A stretch of 64,000 nt of DNA from Glandiceps talaboti (taxonomy: Eukaryota > Hemichordata > Enteropneusta > Spengelidae): positions 13,918,408 through 13,982,407 of the forward strand of contig NC_135550.1 in NCBI RefSeq assembly GCF_964340395.1. Reading direction: 5' to 3'. The translations under genes were made by a program, and so were the position numbers. Of this stretch, positions 32,769 to 63,180 are shown piece after piece. Positions within the stretch are counted from its first letter, which is position 1. The number at the start of each line of letters is the position of its first letter. Under the pieces are notes generated by a model that ran no database searches, was not told where the DNA came from, and worked only from the letters and a program-made list of their open reading frames with translations.

Positions 32769-35437
32769 GTATATATTTTCCATCTCTGTGTGAACATCTG
32801 TTTTCAGAAGCTAGAGAATGCAAGAAGATATTTTTAGTCATATTTAAGTGATTATTTCAATGACTTTCCTGCTGTTAATTAAAAAAAAAGTAACACGTAC
32901 ATGTATTGTGCATGCCATGGGTCAGGATTTGACCCATGTCTTCATATCCCTATTAGTTTTGTTCACGTTTTTCATAGTTGTCAGGTGTACCTTAGGGCCT
33001 ATACTAAAAACAACAGTATTTAAATTTACAGGTGTGGTGGCGCTGTTCATAACTCGTGCAAGGGTCATTCGCAATGTATCATTGTTATTGTATGTAAGTC
33101 TGGTATATATGATATATTCAATAATAAACAAGTGTAACTAGTAAACAGGTTCAGGAAAACCCTTGTGCCCTGAACTTGCCCCTGTATGCAACCAGCAACC
33201 ACAACAGTGAGGGAATTTTTTTAAATTATATGTTTGAGACATGAACATGCAGAATATAAGAGATATTGTTAGAGACATCATGCCACTTCATTTGAATTCA
33301 GGGGAAAATAAACAGTCAAATAAGTCCATTCCAATATAAAATATTTCAAATAGGTTTTATTGTTTTGGGAAATTCTTCACTAGAACACAACAAATAAGTT
33401 CATATACTGGAAACTAACACTTGCAATAACTGAAATATGGTCCTATACGAATCACAGTCAGGTGTTTGGTTTTGACACAACATCTTTTTTCAACATACAC
33501 TTTTTTAACGTTCTTATCACAGCAAAAATAAAAAAAAATTGACTTTTGTACTGAGAAGGGAAAGCAATACATATACAGCAAACCCTACAACACTCAGTTG
33601 TATTTTTTTTTTCGGACAGCCATGATTACTAAAAACAAACCTGCATTTACACTACATACAATTTCACAACTAACTCTATCACGGTAACTGTGCAGCCATT
33701 TTGAAGACAATATACAGATAGGCAAGTAGCCCCCAGCTGTTAAAGTCAGCGGTTTCGTCACAGTCATTACACATCTCTTCATATCGATATCTACAACAGG
33801 TGCATAGTACACACCTATTCTGCTTAGCCCATGTCATTCTCTCCTATAATCAAAGTCTCAATCAATTAATCAATCAATCAATCAATCTATTGGATTATTC
33901 TTTTTAACAATGTTGTGAAAAAAGTTTGGTCCCTCTGTAACACTAAGTTTCTCTAGGAGAATACAAAGTAATGGTAACAATTGCTAAATCTCTAGAATTG
34001 CTATCATAAGACAAATTGAAACTTTGGCATGTAACTGTACAGGAATTGCACTTGTTGGTATCAAAAATCTTCATGAAATTACACTACACTCTATTCCTAT
34101 GACTAAAATGTGGCAGAGACCAAAACCTTTCATAGAAAACCAACAATCATTTTTTTTTTAATTTTTTTTTTTACTTTTTATTTTTTTTTAAATTCATTTT
34201 TTGCTTGTTTATTTTTCAATCTGATTATGAATGTATGAAATGACTTTTATGAAACTGCAGTAGTCAGAAAATGTGTGTACATCTCACCATACAAATCCAT
34301 TCTATTAAGAAGAGTTCGGACAAAACAAAACACCCAAACTACCACAGATATTGCTATGGTTCCTGGTAATACAGTACTTTATAATTCTAAGTACAAACGT
34401 CAGTATCAAAATACATATGTTGATTTCATTTTTTGTATTTTTTTTTACTTCTTCAAATCAGTGATCTGATAAATATCTAAGTATTTGTAAAATGTTGATG
34501 ATGTCTTGGACATAATGACTGTACTTTTTGTTTCAGTTGGTTTTGTCGACACATTGTCTGTATTACTTCTGAAAGTCGATCTCCACTCCAAGATGGCAGT
34601 TATACAAAGGCTGTGATCTCCCTCAACAAAATGTTTCACACAATTCAAAGATTGTCTCTGATGGTTGTCAGTGAGGAGCAGATCACCTCAGTATTGTCAA
34701 AACTTTCTCCCATACAGAATTTGTCTTGCATATTTGTTTCGATATAGGGTTAGTGTGAAAATTGTCACACTCTGAAGGCATATCAGTAAAAATTTCTGAC
34801 AGAAACAACTATTATCTATTTTGATTTGTTTCCTTCTTTAAAGTAGTTACAGGTTAGTACTCATCAGAAAATACAGGAAGAAATTTAAATTCTCAAAGCA
34901 GAACATCCGTACGCAAGTAGACTTTCAAGTAAACAGCGCCCTCTTGTGGTATAGATTTTTTGGCAGGAAAGGGTAAAACACCCAATAACCGGTTGGTTGG
35001 CCTGCTACTACTGAAGAACCATCACTGCATCCTTTTATACTTTCATCAACCTCCTTTTACGATAATGTATTTTCAAGAAATTTAAAAAGTTGCTTGCTGA
35101 TGATTTATATACAGATGCACGAAATATTTGGGAATTTCTCTCTCAAAAGACGAAAACAGTGATAAACTAAAGAGTGGAGGATTAGCTTTCAAATACAGTG
35201 TATGACTTCCATCACCAGAGGGCACTGTTTATTGGAAAGACATAATGTTGTGCATAATATAAACACACCAAGATTCAGCCTTTCAATCATCTGTGTGTAT
35301 AGATGATGTGTCTATTGTATATATTGCATTATTGATACTGTGCTGTTTGGAATAAAGCTATAGAATTTTAGTTCAGATATCTAAAAAAAAGAGAAGATCA
35401 TTATTCTATTTTAATCAAGTAAAATTCGTTGAGAGAA

Positions 35438-35524
<87 letters not shown>

Positions 35525-36860
35525 TAACAGTAAAAATGGAAAAAAAGTAATATGATACAGCACAAAAAGAAGACAAGTCATGTCAGGAATAAGTAGTAAA
35601 TGAAAGAAAATAGACAAAATTCTCATTAAGTCATGCATAATATATTTCTTATTCAAAACTAGAGCATTCTAAAATGGGGACAGTTGACAATCCATCTATC
35701 AACTTAAAATTCAGACAAAACCAAAACTGAATATGATCTTAACTTGACAAATATATCTAAGCAGCCAATACAAAAGTCTAATGTAAAGTGAAACAACAAG
35801 AGGGCTAAACAGAATAGGTTGTTCTCCTTCCCCCAACCAAAAAAATGTTGGCGTCTTGCACTCACTGTAAATTCATCTATAAAATATGTTACATAAAACT
35901 AAACATATAAATACTGCATCACAAGGTAATAAACAAACTCTTGATTAGCACTTAATTTAATCAAATATACACGAAAAATTAATTAAAATATGTACATATA
36001 TACAGAAATGGTATCATAATAATAATAATTATTGTTATAGTAAATAAAATCCATATATTTTTTGTGTGTATTTCAAAATGGCATGAGATTTTTTTTAAGA
36101 AAGTGGTAACATCCTCTTTGGCTGGGTTTGTGCAGGAACAAATCTATTGGTGTTCACTGCTATCTACACATAAGTTAAAAGAAGTCAATCATAGCTGGCT
36201 ATAAATAAGTTGTATTATTATCATTATTTTTGAGAGAGAGAGAAAGAAAAAAAAAAGCCCCGGAGCAGTTGTTGTTATCTACTGAATACGATTGTGAGGA
36301 GTTGAAACAGCAGATAAGGAAGACATAATATAAAAGAGATACTCATTTTACATCAACATCCTTTTGAAGGTTTTGTCAGCAAAATTAGGAAATATACATT
36401 TTTTTTTAAATTTAATAGTAGAGAAAAGAAAGCAGGAACATCTTTTTGATGGCAGTCTTCTCTTGTTAGCTGGCCACTCAGAACACTTTCTGGTTTTTAG
36501 ATGTCATATGATTCTTAGCATGCATACAGGTGGCTTTCTTCTATCAATCAGTGCGTTGCTTCCGGCTGGTTTTCTTCTTGTGATGTGCAATCATGATCAA
36601 CTGTATGCACACATGTACGGGTATACTTCATCCGTCAACTAATGCAGTGTTTTCCAAACTTCTCAAAATCATCCTGTCATTTAACAGTACACATTTCTGC
36701 CATTGTTGGATACATAGATCTATAGAAGCCATGTTTGGGTTTTTTTCACAGCTTGTCGTCTCACAAATTCAGTGGGAAATATGTCTTTTCAGACATCAAA
36801 AATTTTCCGAGTATTATAGCCTGGAATTAGGCTGGAGGCAAGTGTTTCAGTAGGATGCAT
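32769..36860 (-). other. Jagged 3' UTR and/or downstream intergenic DNA
   Basis: No supported coding segment. Candidate minus-strand polyadenylation hexamers (plus-strand TTTATT) occur several times, for example near 33356 and 34176, so the transcript end cannot be fixed. The stretch contains A/T homopolymers (34149-34190) and a (GA)n tract at 35430-35521. Confidence 0.4.
35430..35521 (+). repeat. (GA)n microsatellite
   Basis: About 92 bp of nearly pure GA, downstream of the Jagged stop codon. Confidence 0.95.
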
Positions 36861-37153
36861 CTGTGAAGGTCACACAAACAATATTACAGGTGGTAATGTG
36901 TCTTTGAAGACCTGACACAAACATGGTGGTAATATGGCTGTGAAGGTCCTGACAAACCTGCTGGTGATATGGCTGTGAAGGTCCTCACAAACCTGGTGGT
37001 AATATGGCTTTGAAGGTCCTGACAAACCTGGTGGTAATGCGGCTGTGAAGGTCCTCACAAACCTGGTGGTAATATGGCTGTGAAGGTCCTCACAAACCTG
37101 GTGGTGATATGGCTGTGAAGGTCCTCACAAACCTGGTGGTGGTGGTGGTGGTG
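36861..37153 (+). repeat. 35-bp minisatellite, about eight copies, downstream of Jagged stop
   Basis: Tandem copies of a 35-bp unit containing GGCTGTGAAGGTCCTCACAA then ACCTGGTGGTAATAT. The last copy expands into a (GGT)n run at 37131-37153. It starts 200-500 bp past the Jagged stop, so it is probably transcribed in the 3' UTR. Minus-strand frames reading HITTRFVRTFT are by-products. Confidence 0.9.
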
Positions 37154-37348
37154 TCTGTGAATAGCTTGCTCAGACTGGTAGGTGACAGCAACAAGTAATC
37201 TCACACACTGTACTAAAGTGAACTGGATTGTACTGTAGTTGAAGTGATGCCAAAGTTTACACCTTATCATCTCTTGCATATAGTATGCCTTTCTAGTCAA
37301 GATATCTGTTTTAGAAAAAAATGATGACAGTTGTCTTTGACAGCACTG

Positions 37349-52795
<15,447 letters not shown>

Positions 52796-54779
52796 CTGTG
52801 TAATAGAGAGATCAAACAATCAATTAGCAATTACTCTGTCCACAATCCAACATGCAGACTTGTTTTTGTCAAACTATTGGACTTTTGACTTCATATTTGT
52901 GTTTCCCATGACTCCTAAACAGCAACAAAGGTATGATCTCACAACTTCCTAAATAATCACTGACTTATACAAAGTACTTTGTAATCAAACAAAATATAGT
53001 ATTTGATAAGGGCATGCCAAGTTCTGTGGCCAGTCAGTTGGTTGATGAGGGCCTAATGCATTCTGTGTTCAAGTAGTCAGTTAGTTTCACTTCTGTTTAT
53101 TTCATTTTTTCTCACGATTTGCACCTGTTTTTTTTCCCCCAATTCCTGTGACTGACAATGACTTGTTCATCATCGCTTCTTCTATAAATAGAAGCTTGAC
53201 TATAAGTACACAGAAAAAGGATGATTTTTGGGTACATAAAACTTTTGGGTTCAAATTTATCAGTTTTTTGATGGAGGACATTATAGTGAACCCTGGGAAA
53301 TAATTGGCATACCCTGTGTAAATGAAGCATGGTAATGTTGAATTTGTAATAGCACAATGTCAGTAGTCTGTAAAGGTTAATAACGGTAGATGTGAGGGCA
53401 AAAAACTGGTATATCTCATAACCAAACTCTTGGTTTGCGGAGGGTATCAAGTACTCTATAAAATGGGGTGAGTCAGTTTCATAACAAATTAAATCAAATG
53501 AAAGAGTGTAACAGGTGATGGGTACTATTGGTCACTGTCTAATTGAAAACTTTACTTGGTAAGCAATACTTAATGGTATCACTAACTCCAGATGTGAATT
53601 CCATACACTTCTTTCAATTTGGATACACATCGTTAGGAGTCAAATTGAAATGAAGGAGATCTCTGCACATTGTGTGGACAGTGAATTACACAGTACCCAG
53701 CATTCAGCAGTGCACTTTAGTCAGTCAGTGGTTTCTTGGCAATTGTCTGACACATTTAAATATGTTCTCATATTCCCTAGTATGTTGTTTTTTTTCATTT
53801 GTTTTGATGGAATGACATATACAATATTACTGTATCAGACACACCAGCACACACTCACGCAAAAATTTAACTTTAACTTTATAGTTTATGTTTACATATT
53901 ATGGTCAGTCTTCCTGCCTTCCTTCAGCAATCCTGAAGCTAGCTAGCTAGCCTTTGTCTCACCCAGACTGTCATCATGCATGATTAAAAGTATGTGTGTA
54001 CTAGCTGTGTAGTCATTTCATGTACCTTAAACTCTCGGTGTAAATCTAAACAACTCATTTAAACTGATAGTGATTCAGTTGAAAAGCCACGATAAATTAT
54101 TTCAACTCTTAATTATTTTCAACTTTACCTCACATTAGCTATATACCCACATAGCACCTATCCCTGTTGGAAACTGTTGTTATAATGGAAGAAAGCTCAT
54201 CTACTCTTTCCTTTCCATCCTATATTACAAAGGAAGAACCACAGTAGGCTAAGCTTACCTCCCCCACCCCCAACTCCATCATAATAAGAGGGAAGAAACC
54301 TAATCTATTCCATCACCTCAGAAATGCTGCAATGGTGGATACCTCATCTATCTACCCCCCCCCCCCCCATAAACATTACTATGTTACTATGAAAGAAATT
54401 TCATCCTATAGTTATACCCCTTTCACTTCAGAAATACTACAATGAACGAATATCCTAAAATGCTGCTTCATGTACGCCTATATTAATAATAACATCTATA
54501 TTAATATTATTATAACATTACTAGCTATATAAACAATCATCCTTTACATTTCTGTTTCACAAAAATATATTAATATGTAAAAAAAAAAAAAAAAGTGGGT
54601 TGGGGGATGGGGTGGGGAGTTATGTTTCTGTTTACACTGTACTGTAGAACATTCTCCAAGCTTTTCTAATCTCAATATAAACTCTTAATCCATACCCCAG
54701 GATCCATACTAACATAGGTCCTGAGATTAGTAAGTGTACATTTGATTAGCTAAGAACTAAAACGTAATGTCAAGTTTTG

Positions 54780-54816
<37 letters not shown>

Positions 54817-57800
54817 ACGAAGAACCTGACATCTTATACGAGTGAATGTTTCCATATGACAGATTACAATAGATGGCCTGAGACACACAAGTTGTAGCTC
54901 ATCACTGGAGTACCTCGAGGGGAAACTCAGATGTACAAGAACTGATAACAGTATGAACAGCTCCATATTAAGATAAATGAAAGCATTACACCAGACAAAT
55001 CCCTGTACATTAAAGGAATGTACAAGTTCCTACACAAAGTTAATACAATAGCAATAACAACCCTTATTCCCACAGCTCTTTTCTGAGTCTCTGACCTCTT
55101 TTTCCCAGTCATTTATTGTCTTTGCCAGTAACAAAGACTAAATCAAATAATGTCGGAATGCCAATGGCATTGAGTCAAAAGTGCATTCTTCAGACTGAAC
55201 ACACTCACCTTAAATGTATATTCTCATGTTTCAGTATAATTTCTCTACATTCGCATACACTGCTCTCAAACATTTCATTTTTATATTTGCATATCAGATA
55301 AATCAGATGTTGTTGTTTTTAGACATATTACGATTCGCACTGTTATGGTGCTCTAATTATATGACATGCATATCAGTTCTATGAATATTTTATACCTTAC
55401 CTAGTTATATGTGGTTATTAATACTTACGACTATATTTTCAAAATATTCTGCATCTGTAGATGAATTTGTTTCAAATACAAAAGAGCGACAGCTGTGATT
55501 CGTCACACAATCTCACCAACAAATGATGGATACGATAGTTTTTAATACAACTATGATTGGTCGCGATCTCGTCAACAAACGCTAGATACAATAATTTTTT
55601 TGTGTCAGCAATGACAATGTGTACTTTCTGTTAATTTGCATCTTCATTTCAACATTCTAACAATTTCACTTCAAACACTGATTCCAATTTGCTGTCAGCA
55701 ATAGACTGTGTTATGACATCTTTAATTGTTATTAATAACTGCATAATTTGAACTTAGTCTAACCCCCATTAAGTAGTAACTGTTGATATTAGTAATACAA
55801 CACACAGTATTGTCAACATTGGGTCAAATAACTTCATCACAAAATTAAGGTTCTCTCCTGGAAATTAGTTCTATCAATTTCATCGATTGCCTGGTATTTT
55901 CTTTATCAACAATAAAACAATGATAATCACCAAACTCTTCAGAAGGTGAATTTCACAGACCATTTTTTACATGTAATCTTGGGTTACCAAGCCTTTGGTG
56001 AAGTTTTTGTGAGTTCTGGTATGATCTAGCTGTATATATGGGGAGTTGAAAATAGCAGGCAATATGTCAGCACATTCAGATAACAGCTACAATGGCATGT
56101 ATCAAACTGATAAATTACTTTAACATTGAGACCACCACATTTTCCCATGCCCCACAACAACCTTCACTCACACACATATTATTCTCCTGAAAATAATAGA
56201 TTACAAGATTGTGCTACGAAAATTTTGTGCGGGGCAACAATATTGGAGTAGATCGCCTTGGATAAGTATGATATGCAATATTGGCCTTTTTTTTATTGAG
56301 GTCTGCTGGGTTTACTTGAAGGCAGAGAGGACTATATACTTGTATGGCTGGCCATTAGACACCCTGTGTACTATTAGTGGAAGACATAACTCTCATGGTT
56401 GTTAACCTACTCCTTACAGGAACAGACCTACAAATAATAACTACAACATTACAAACTCATCTCCTATCTTTTAGTCAACAACATATCAAATATGTACATG
56501 TATGGACTATCATTTTTGCCGACTTGTCTGTTTTTTGACTGACTGTGGGAACGTCTTGTCAAATAATGGCACACATCTTTGAAGTACAAAACAAATATAG
56601 ATTAGAGTTAATTATTCTGATAACAGGCAGTATTTGTTATCTTGTACTGTCCTTTGCTGTTTGTTAGACGGCTACATTTGCCCGTGTTTGCTTTTCTTTG
56701 TATGCTTATCTTAGCATGTGTTATCTCTGGCCGACTCTTCTCTTGGTAATCTTTTCCCACCACTGTTAAGAGAGATACACACACAGTACTGGTATGTGAG
56801 ATGTCATACAAAATACATCTTAACTCCAGTCAACCACTTCAACACACATCAAACTTGATCGGAGTAATTGCAATTGGCAAATGATTAATGGTGTGAGTTT
56901 GACTTTTAGATTGAATCCTTCAAGTACTGTCTGGCCGGTGCCATACAGAAATCTGAGTAATTCTAAGTTATTATATCACATTTTGACAGTTCTATATACA
57001 ATGGGTATCATTAACCTAATACATGTTACTGATTGCTATTACTTCACACCTGTTACAATCATCTCAAATGTGTCGCATGCACAAACACTTTTCTCATTCA
57101 TCTTGCCAGCATTTTTTCTCCTCGTTTTTTTTTTTTAATTATCCTTCTTTTTAATCCACAATTTAAAACACAAAATAGTTGAAAATTTATGCTTCGATAC
57201 ATCAATCAATGTAAATGTGAAAGAGTTTACAATTTCTGCTTTCAATTTTTTAAATCCCCATGTAAAATTTGAGAGTTTAAAATGCTTCGATATATCTGTC
57301 TATATTGATAGACAAACGTTCAAATTGATTGAAGCTTAATTCTGAACTAAATGTGGAATACCAGCAGATAAAAAGTGTGTGAATTGCCTTTCTCCCTCCC
57401 TCCCCTTTAAATAAATTCTGTACAAATTAAATTAACAAAAAAGAAATTTTGTATTAAATACTGGAAATTTGCCATCAAAATGAACGAACTATTGTTATGT
57501 CTGTCAAAATGAATTAAGTATTGCCATGTAAAACGCATTTTATTTGTGTTATCGTCTTTACATTTAGCTTCTGGAACAATACAAGTTTTACCTTATTGAG
57601 TGTTTCTTTGTAGTTGAGATCAAAGACTGTTAGTGGAAAGGCTTACCCAGTATATCTACTGGTAGCAGCATGTAAAGAAACGGGTCACAGGCACTTAATT
57701 ATTTCAGGTGTGTTACCACGGAAATGGTTACATTTCAGTAACAATAAACTCGTGAGTTTATAATTACAATAACTAAACAAAAGAATTTCTTTACAAGCCC

Positions 57801-58388
57801 AAATTGAATACTCTTATTCTAGAGTACATTAAATGCATTAATAAAAACTGACAGGAGAGTGAATCGACATTGAAATCATTCAACTCTTGAAATGAATATT
57901 ATTCAATACTCTAATTATCCACTTTGTGGCATGAACGAAACTATTGTGCGTCCACTTGTACACTTTGGTACGCCACTGTACACAAGAAATCAATATGGAG
58001 AAGGGTAAGCGACATTGAACGCTTGATTGGAATCTGACAAAGTTGTGACAACAATGTCATTATGTATCTGGGACTGTACTGTGTGTCTCACGGACTTGCC
58101 ATGTATGACACACAGAGAAACTGAGTAAGACTTCTAAATGTAAACTACAGTCACCGGACCTTGTCTTCACCTGGCTGCCAGACTTTATAATAATAACCAC
58201 AAGTTTGGTAATATTTGATAAGCAAACAATAATAAAGCATAAATCACTGGCATGTGAACAATACCCATTAGCATACAATTGATTCAAGGACTGTGGACTG
58301 TGATGTAAAGCTAGTCCTTGCAGTCACCCACCACAACAAAGCACTCAAAGGGTATTTTCCTGGAGGGACTTGAAACTGACTTTTGTTT

Positions 58389-58415
58389 GTTTGGTGTCAC
58401 TCAGTGACACCAAAC
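58389..58415. repeat. perfect 12-bp stem palindrome
   Basis: GTTTGGTGTCAC, three-base spacer TCA, then GTGACACCAAAC. It could form a hairpin in either strand's RNA, or be a dyad protein-binding site. Confidence 0.7.
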
Positions 58416-61239
58416 ATTGGTTATTGTACTGTGCTAAAAATGAATTTTGTCTGTTTTATGTTTCAGAATTCCTTATGCAAGAGTCTTGTCTGTCTGGATT
58501 CAACTGGTATTTAGAGTAAAGATCAGTATGTGATGATCAAACACAAATTAAAATCCTGCCAGTCTATTAATCCGTGTTGGTCATTAAATAACAATACACA
58601 GTTCACCTATTTAGGCATGCACGGCTAAACTTTCTCACGGGAAAGCTAGGCTCATGAATAGGGCCGTTCCTTGCCACTGGTCAATGAGGTATACATGAGG
58701 GGGTGTTGAGTAGACTTCTGAATCACATACCAATACACTAAAGGTGTTCAACTTTACCATTGTCTTTTCATGAAATTGAAACCCTACAATTAAACAGTGG
58801 GTTGAAACCAAGGGCAACCACTTGTACATACCTGATACATACAAAGACTGTTTAAACTTGTAAATCTCTGCGTAAATTTGACTTTATGGATGAATCCTCT
58901 TACCTTTTAGGGGGGGGGGGGGGGGGAGAAGAGTCTCCCCGAGGTACTTGTCCATATAATCTAACCCATTATAAGGACATTAGACTTGACAGATTGTGAC
59001 GGATGAGGTCTGACCGGCTACTGTGGGAAAGTTCTACATAAAGTCAATACTTGGCTATTCATTTGCCATCTTTAAACTTGTCTGGCCTACAGCTAACTAT
59101 ATAGCTACCTGCTCATTTTACTTTTATACACTGTATATTAAATGAAGACAGGTGTGTTTCTAGTTAGCTTAAAGCTGACTAGCTGGCCTACTGAAAAGAG
59201 AACTGTGTCGAAGCTGACAGCATTACATTTCACCTTCTTAACAAGACTACAAAGTTGCTGATTATTTAAAAGAAATCTATCCTAATAAAAACATCACTTT
59301 TGTTTTGAAGGGAACAATGTTAGCAATCACTGTACAATTGGAGTGTCAAGCAAAGAGTGCCAAGTCATTTACACCGCATTGTATGAAGTTGTGTTGAGTG
59401 CTTACAATGGTTTGAAAGCCATACAATTGTATCAATGGCTTTCAAATATACAACAAGTTAAGTCCCAAAGTGGAATATGGCAGATAGAATGACCACCTAT
59501 TTCACTTGCTTCAACATCCAGACTACCGGCTTCTTAATTTGCTTCTGTAAACTTCTGAAATATTCACATATGTTCTTTCCAAATTAATGAACTTCGCTCA
59601 GCAATGTACACTCATGTTTATAATGCATATTGTCACAAATCGACAAGGTTTTTAACAACTTTGATGGCAGAAAAGTTGTACTAAGTTGTGTTCATGGTGG
59701 AAAATTTTCACAACATCATGACATGTTGGAGACAACTTAGAAGTCCTACAATAACCCTTTTTACACATCAGCTGACTGGTGGAGATGTTTGGCAGTCCGG
59801 CAAATTTACGGTACTTCATCAAAAAAACAAGATTTTAATTGTCTTTTAGGTTCTATACCGATTTGAAAGGATAGGGCTTCTTTGTGCTTAAACTAATCAA
59901 TATACCACCACAGATGACAATGGAACAAGACTTGTCGGACATCCCTAAACAGACGTGCTTTGTTTGTATTCAGTAGTAAATCAGAACCCATAAAACACAC
60001 ATAACCTTCAGATGGTGTCTAGATGGTGTCGGCTGTCTATACTTAATACCAACAAATTGGCCCATTTCTTTCTAGTAGCCTATAAGTCAATATCTTAAAC
60101 TCGTTTTGTCATCAAATCTACCATGGAACGATCACTTGTATAAAATTTTATGATGCTTGGAAAACTCATCAACCATGAGCGTATTAGTACTATTACATCA
60201 TTGCTTTTTCAATGTTTTTTTTTGAGACAAGACATTTACTCAACAATTACGGGAAGTAATTTTTTTTTTTACATATAGTCGGTAACCGTTATGTTTTGAT
60301 GAAATATTGATGAGTTGGAAGGCAGATACGACGACCAATGACAATGAAAACAGCTGTGAAGTATTGGATACGATTAATAGCACAGGAAACAAATGACAAT
60401 ACAGAGCCATTCAAACTAAACAAAACAATACAAGACAAGGCTATTAAATCACATGAAGAGATTTTGAAGAGAGTCCTCCTTGAGATATCCACTCTGCTGA
60501 ATTGATATTCTTCACCAGATAGCAGAGGTTACAGGGTTAAATGGCTAAAAAGAGGTGAAGTTTCTTACAAGCTGACTTAACTGAATGCTCTATTGGGCAA
60601 TCACCATAGGGGCTGCTCGTCAATGTTTGGAGTACAAAACACACTTCTCACAGACACACTAGTATACACAAACTCAATGTGTATCTTTTTTCAACTTTCC
60701 TATACCTTCACTCAACTGTGACCAATGGTATTTCTCTAGATCGAAAAGTTGAGTTTAAGTCAACTTGTTCCATTAATTCGAAATGTGAATCCTACTCATT
60801 TTCAAGAAGATCACACACAAAAGTACACACACAGCCTACTACATTCCCAGACTTTTTAACAAATATTTATGTTCAACTGTCCATACATAGACAATGTGGT
60901 CAACTGTTCATCCATCGCAGTGACAGATTTTATGACAACAGACTATTGTTACACATTTCCAAAGCTTGCTGTACTGTACCAATCTGTCTGTCTCTAAATC
61001 ATCGAAATGTGACTAAGATGATAATGAAATTTGCAAGAACATACGCACAGCACCTTGGGGCTATATCTACAACAACAACATAAGCACGGCACCTCCGGGC
61101 TTTATCTAAGAATTAACTGTCAGATGTTTTTCCCACAATGTCAGAAACATTCCAACAAAGACATGTTGCCTCACAATGTTGATTAACAACCTGTTAGAAT
61201 CATGTGACGTCACATGCAGTGACACAACAATTATGGTTA

Positions 61240-61465
61240 TTGTACCGACTGACTGACTGCTGACTGACTGTCTCTGATTCTAAATCTCTGTCTCACTCTG
61301 ACCCTCTCTGACTCTCTGACTCATTGACTGACTGACTGACTGATTGACTGACTGTCTCTCTTATTCTGAATCTATGTCTCACTCTGACCCTCTCGGACTG
61401 TCTGTCTCACTGATTGCTGATGACTGACTGACTGACTGACTGACTGACTGTCTCACAGTGACTGT
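61240..61465 (+). repeat. (GACT)n and CTCTGAC-rich tandem tract
   Basis: Repeated GACTGACTG runs alternate with TCTCTGATTCT-AAT and CACTCTGACCCTCTC segments; the composite ~115-bp block occurs about twice. Confidence 0.85.
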
Positions 61466-62784
61466 CTCTAATTCTGAATCGTTTGGCAACTTGGGTGAAA
61501 AATACAAAAGAATATCTTTCCTAAATGGAAAACTATATATAGTCAAATAGAACTTCAAGATGGCACTGCAATTACACAAAAAATATAAAATTACATATTT
61601 TTTTTTGTACCTATTATAATAAACAATTGACATGAATTAATGCATACTGAATTTTATTTAGTTACTTTTTCTTATTCAAATGCAATCAACGGGTTTAAAC
61701 TATTCATATCATATATATAAACCTAGATGTGGACGTCTAGTTATAGAGAGTCCATACATACACATGCCAACTTGTCTGTTATCAGTAGCAATTATCTACT
61801 ATTAGTCATTTAGATACCTTATTAAAGTAGAGGTTTTGGACAACTTAGAAATGATTGCTATGGTCTTTAGGAATGTCTCAATAATACTGAGACTCCATGT
61901 TGTCTGCTGTAATTCTACCAAATCATCATCTCTCATTACTGAACGCTTCCCAACAGGTTTATGGCCGAGGTGCCCATATGTATACACACATCATAATTGT
62001 CCAATACCACATACTGTCAATAGTCACCTAGGCTAGCATTTCTACATATTACGTACTGTACAAAAAAATTCTACAATATCCTTGGTGAACAAGTCATTGG
62101 GGCAGTTTACAAGCCTGTAATTTCAAGCATACCTAAGTGTTTGCCAAGCAAATATTTTCCTGTCAGGCCGGTACAATTTATAAAACACATCCACCTACAC
62201 GCACAACAGAGGTGTATATATAATGCACCTACAGACAAAATGGAATGAACCGAGACTTGTATTCTCCCACGATATATAAATAGTTGCACTGAGCAACAAT
62301 GCGTAATACCAGTAGTGTGAGAAAGGTATACATAAGCTTGCACCAACAAGTTAACAATTATCCCCTTTGACCTTTTAGTGTACAGTTTGTACAGTTGCCA
62401 GTTGTCTAAGTCCTGAAAAACTCCTGGCAGTTTATCATATCGATATACCACATAAAGTTTATTCCTGCCAAAAATGTGCTGGGGCGGGGGTGGGTGTTAG
62501 TTGGTTGGGTAAAGCTGTTTTATTTCATATATCATCATATCACTATACTTCAAATGTTCCCTTTTGTCATTCTTAACAAATAATAATTCAAATAATAAAT
62601 ACAATAGCCCTGTCCTTGATTAATCTGTGAGATTATACATGACAGTTGATTTAGTAACTATAAATAAAGCAGGAATGAAAAGAAACAACACCCTGTTTAT
62701 AAATAGTAACTGTCTCTATTGATTGATGTAATTGTATTTATCCATATTTCAAGGTATAATAGTTGCATAACATTTGAATACAAT

Positions 62785-63180
62785 GGACCTTTCAACTGAA
62801 TAACATCTGATTTTAAATAGAATGCAATGGACCTTTCCACTAAATAACATCTGATTTTATTTTGATGCAATGGAATTTTCAGCTGAATGACATCTGATTG
62901 TAAATAGAATGCAATGGACCTTTCCACTAAATAACATCTGATTTTATTTTGATGCAATGGACCTTTCAGCTGAATGACATCTGATTGTAAATAGAATGCA
63001 ATGGACCTTTCCACTAAATAACATCTGATTTTCAATAGAATACAATGGACCTTTCCACTAAATAACATCTGATTTTAAATAGAATACAATGGAAATTTTC
63101 CGATGACTAACAACTGATTTTAAATTGAATGCGCTGGCCCCTTCCACTAAATAACATCTGATTCTACATTGAATACAATA
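62785..63180 (+). repeat. 44-bp minisatellite, about nine copies
   Basis: Unit GGACCTTTCCACTAAATAAC then ATCTGATTTTAAATAGAATG CAAT, with some copies shortened. Minus-strand frames reading KSDVIQLKG are by-products. Confidence 0.9.

Noticed and set aside
53112-53450. 112-codon minus-strand ORF, considered as a Jagged MNNL or DSL exon
   Set aside because: Cysteine spacing does not fit DSL, and no acceptor/donor pair in the right phase was found.
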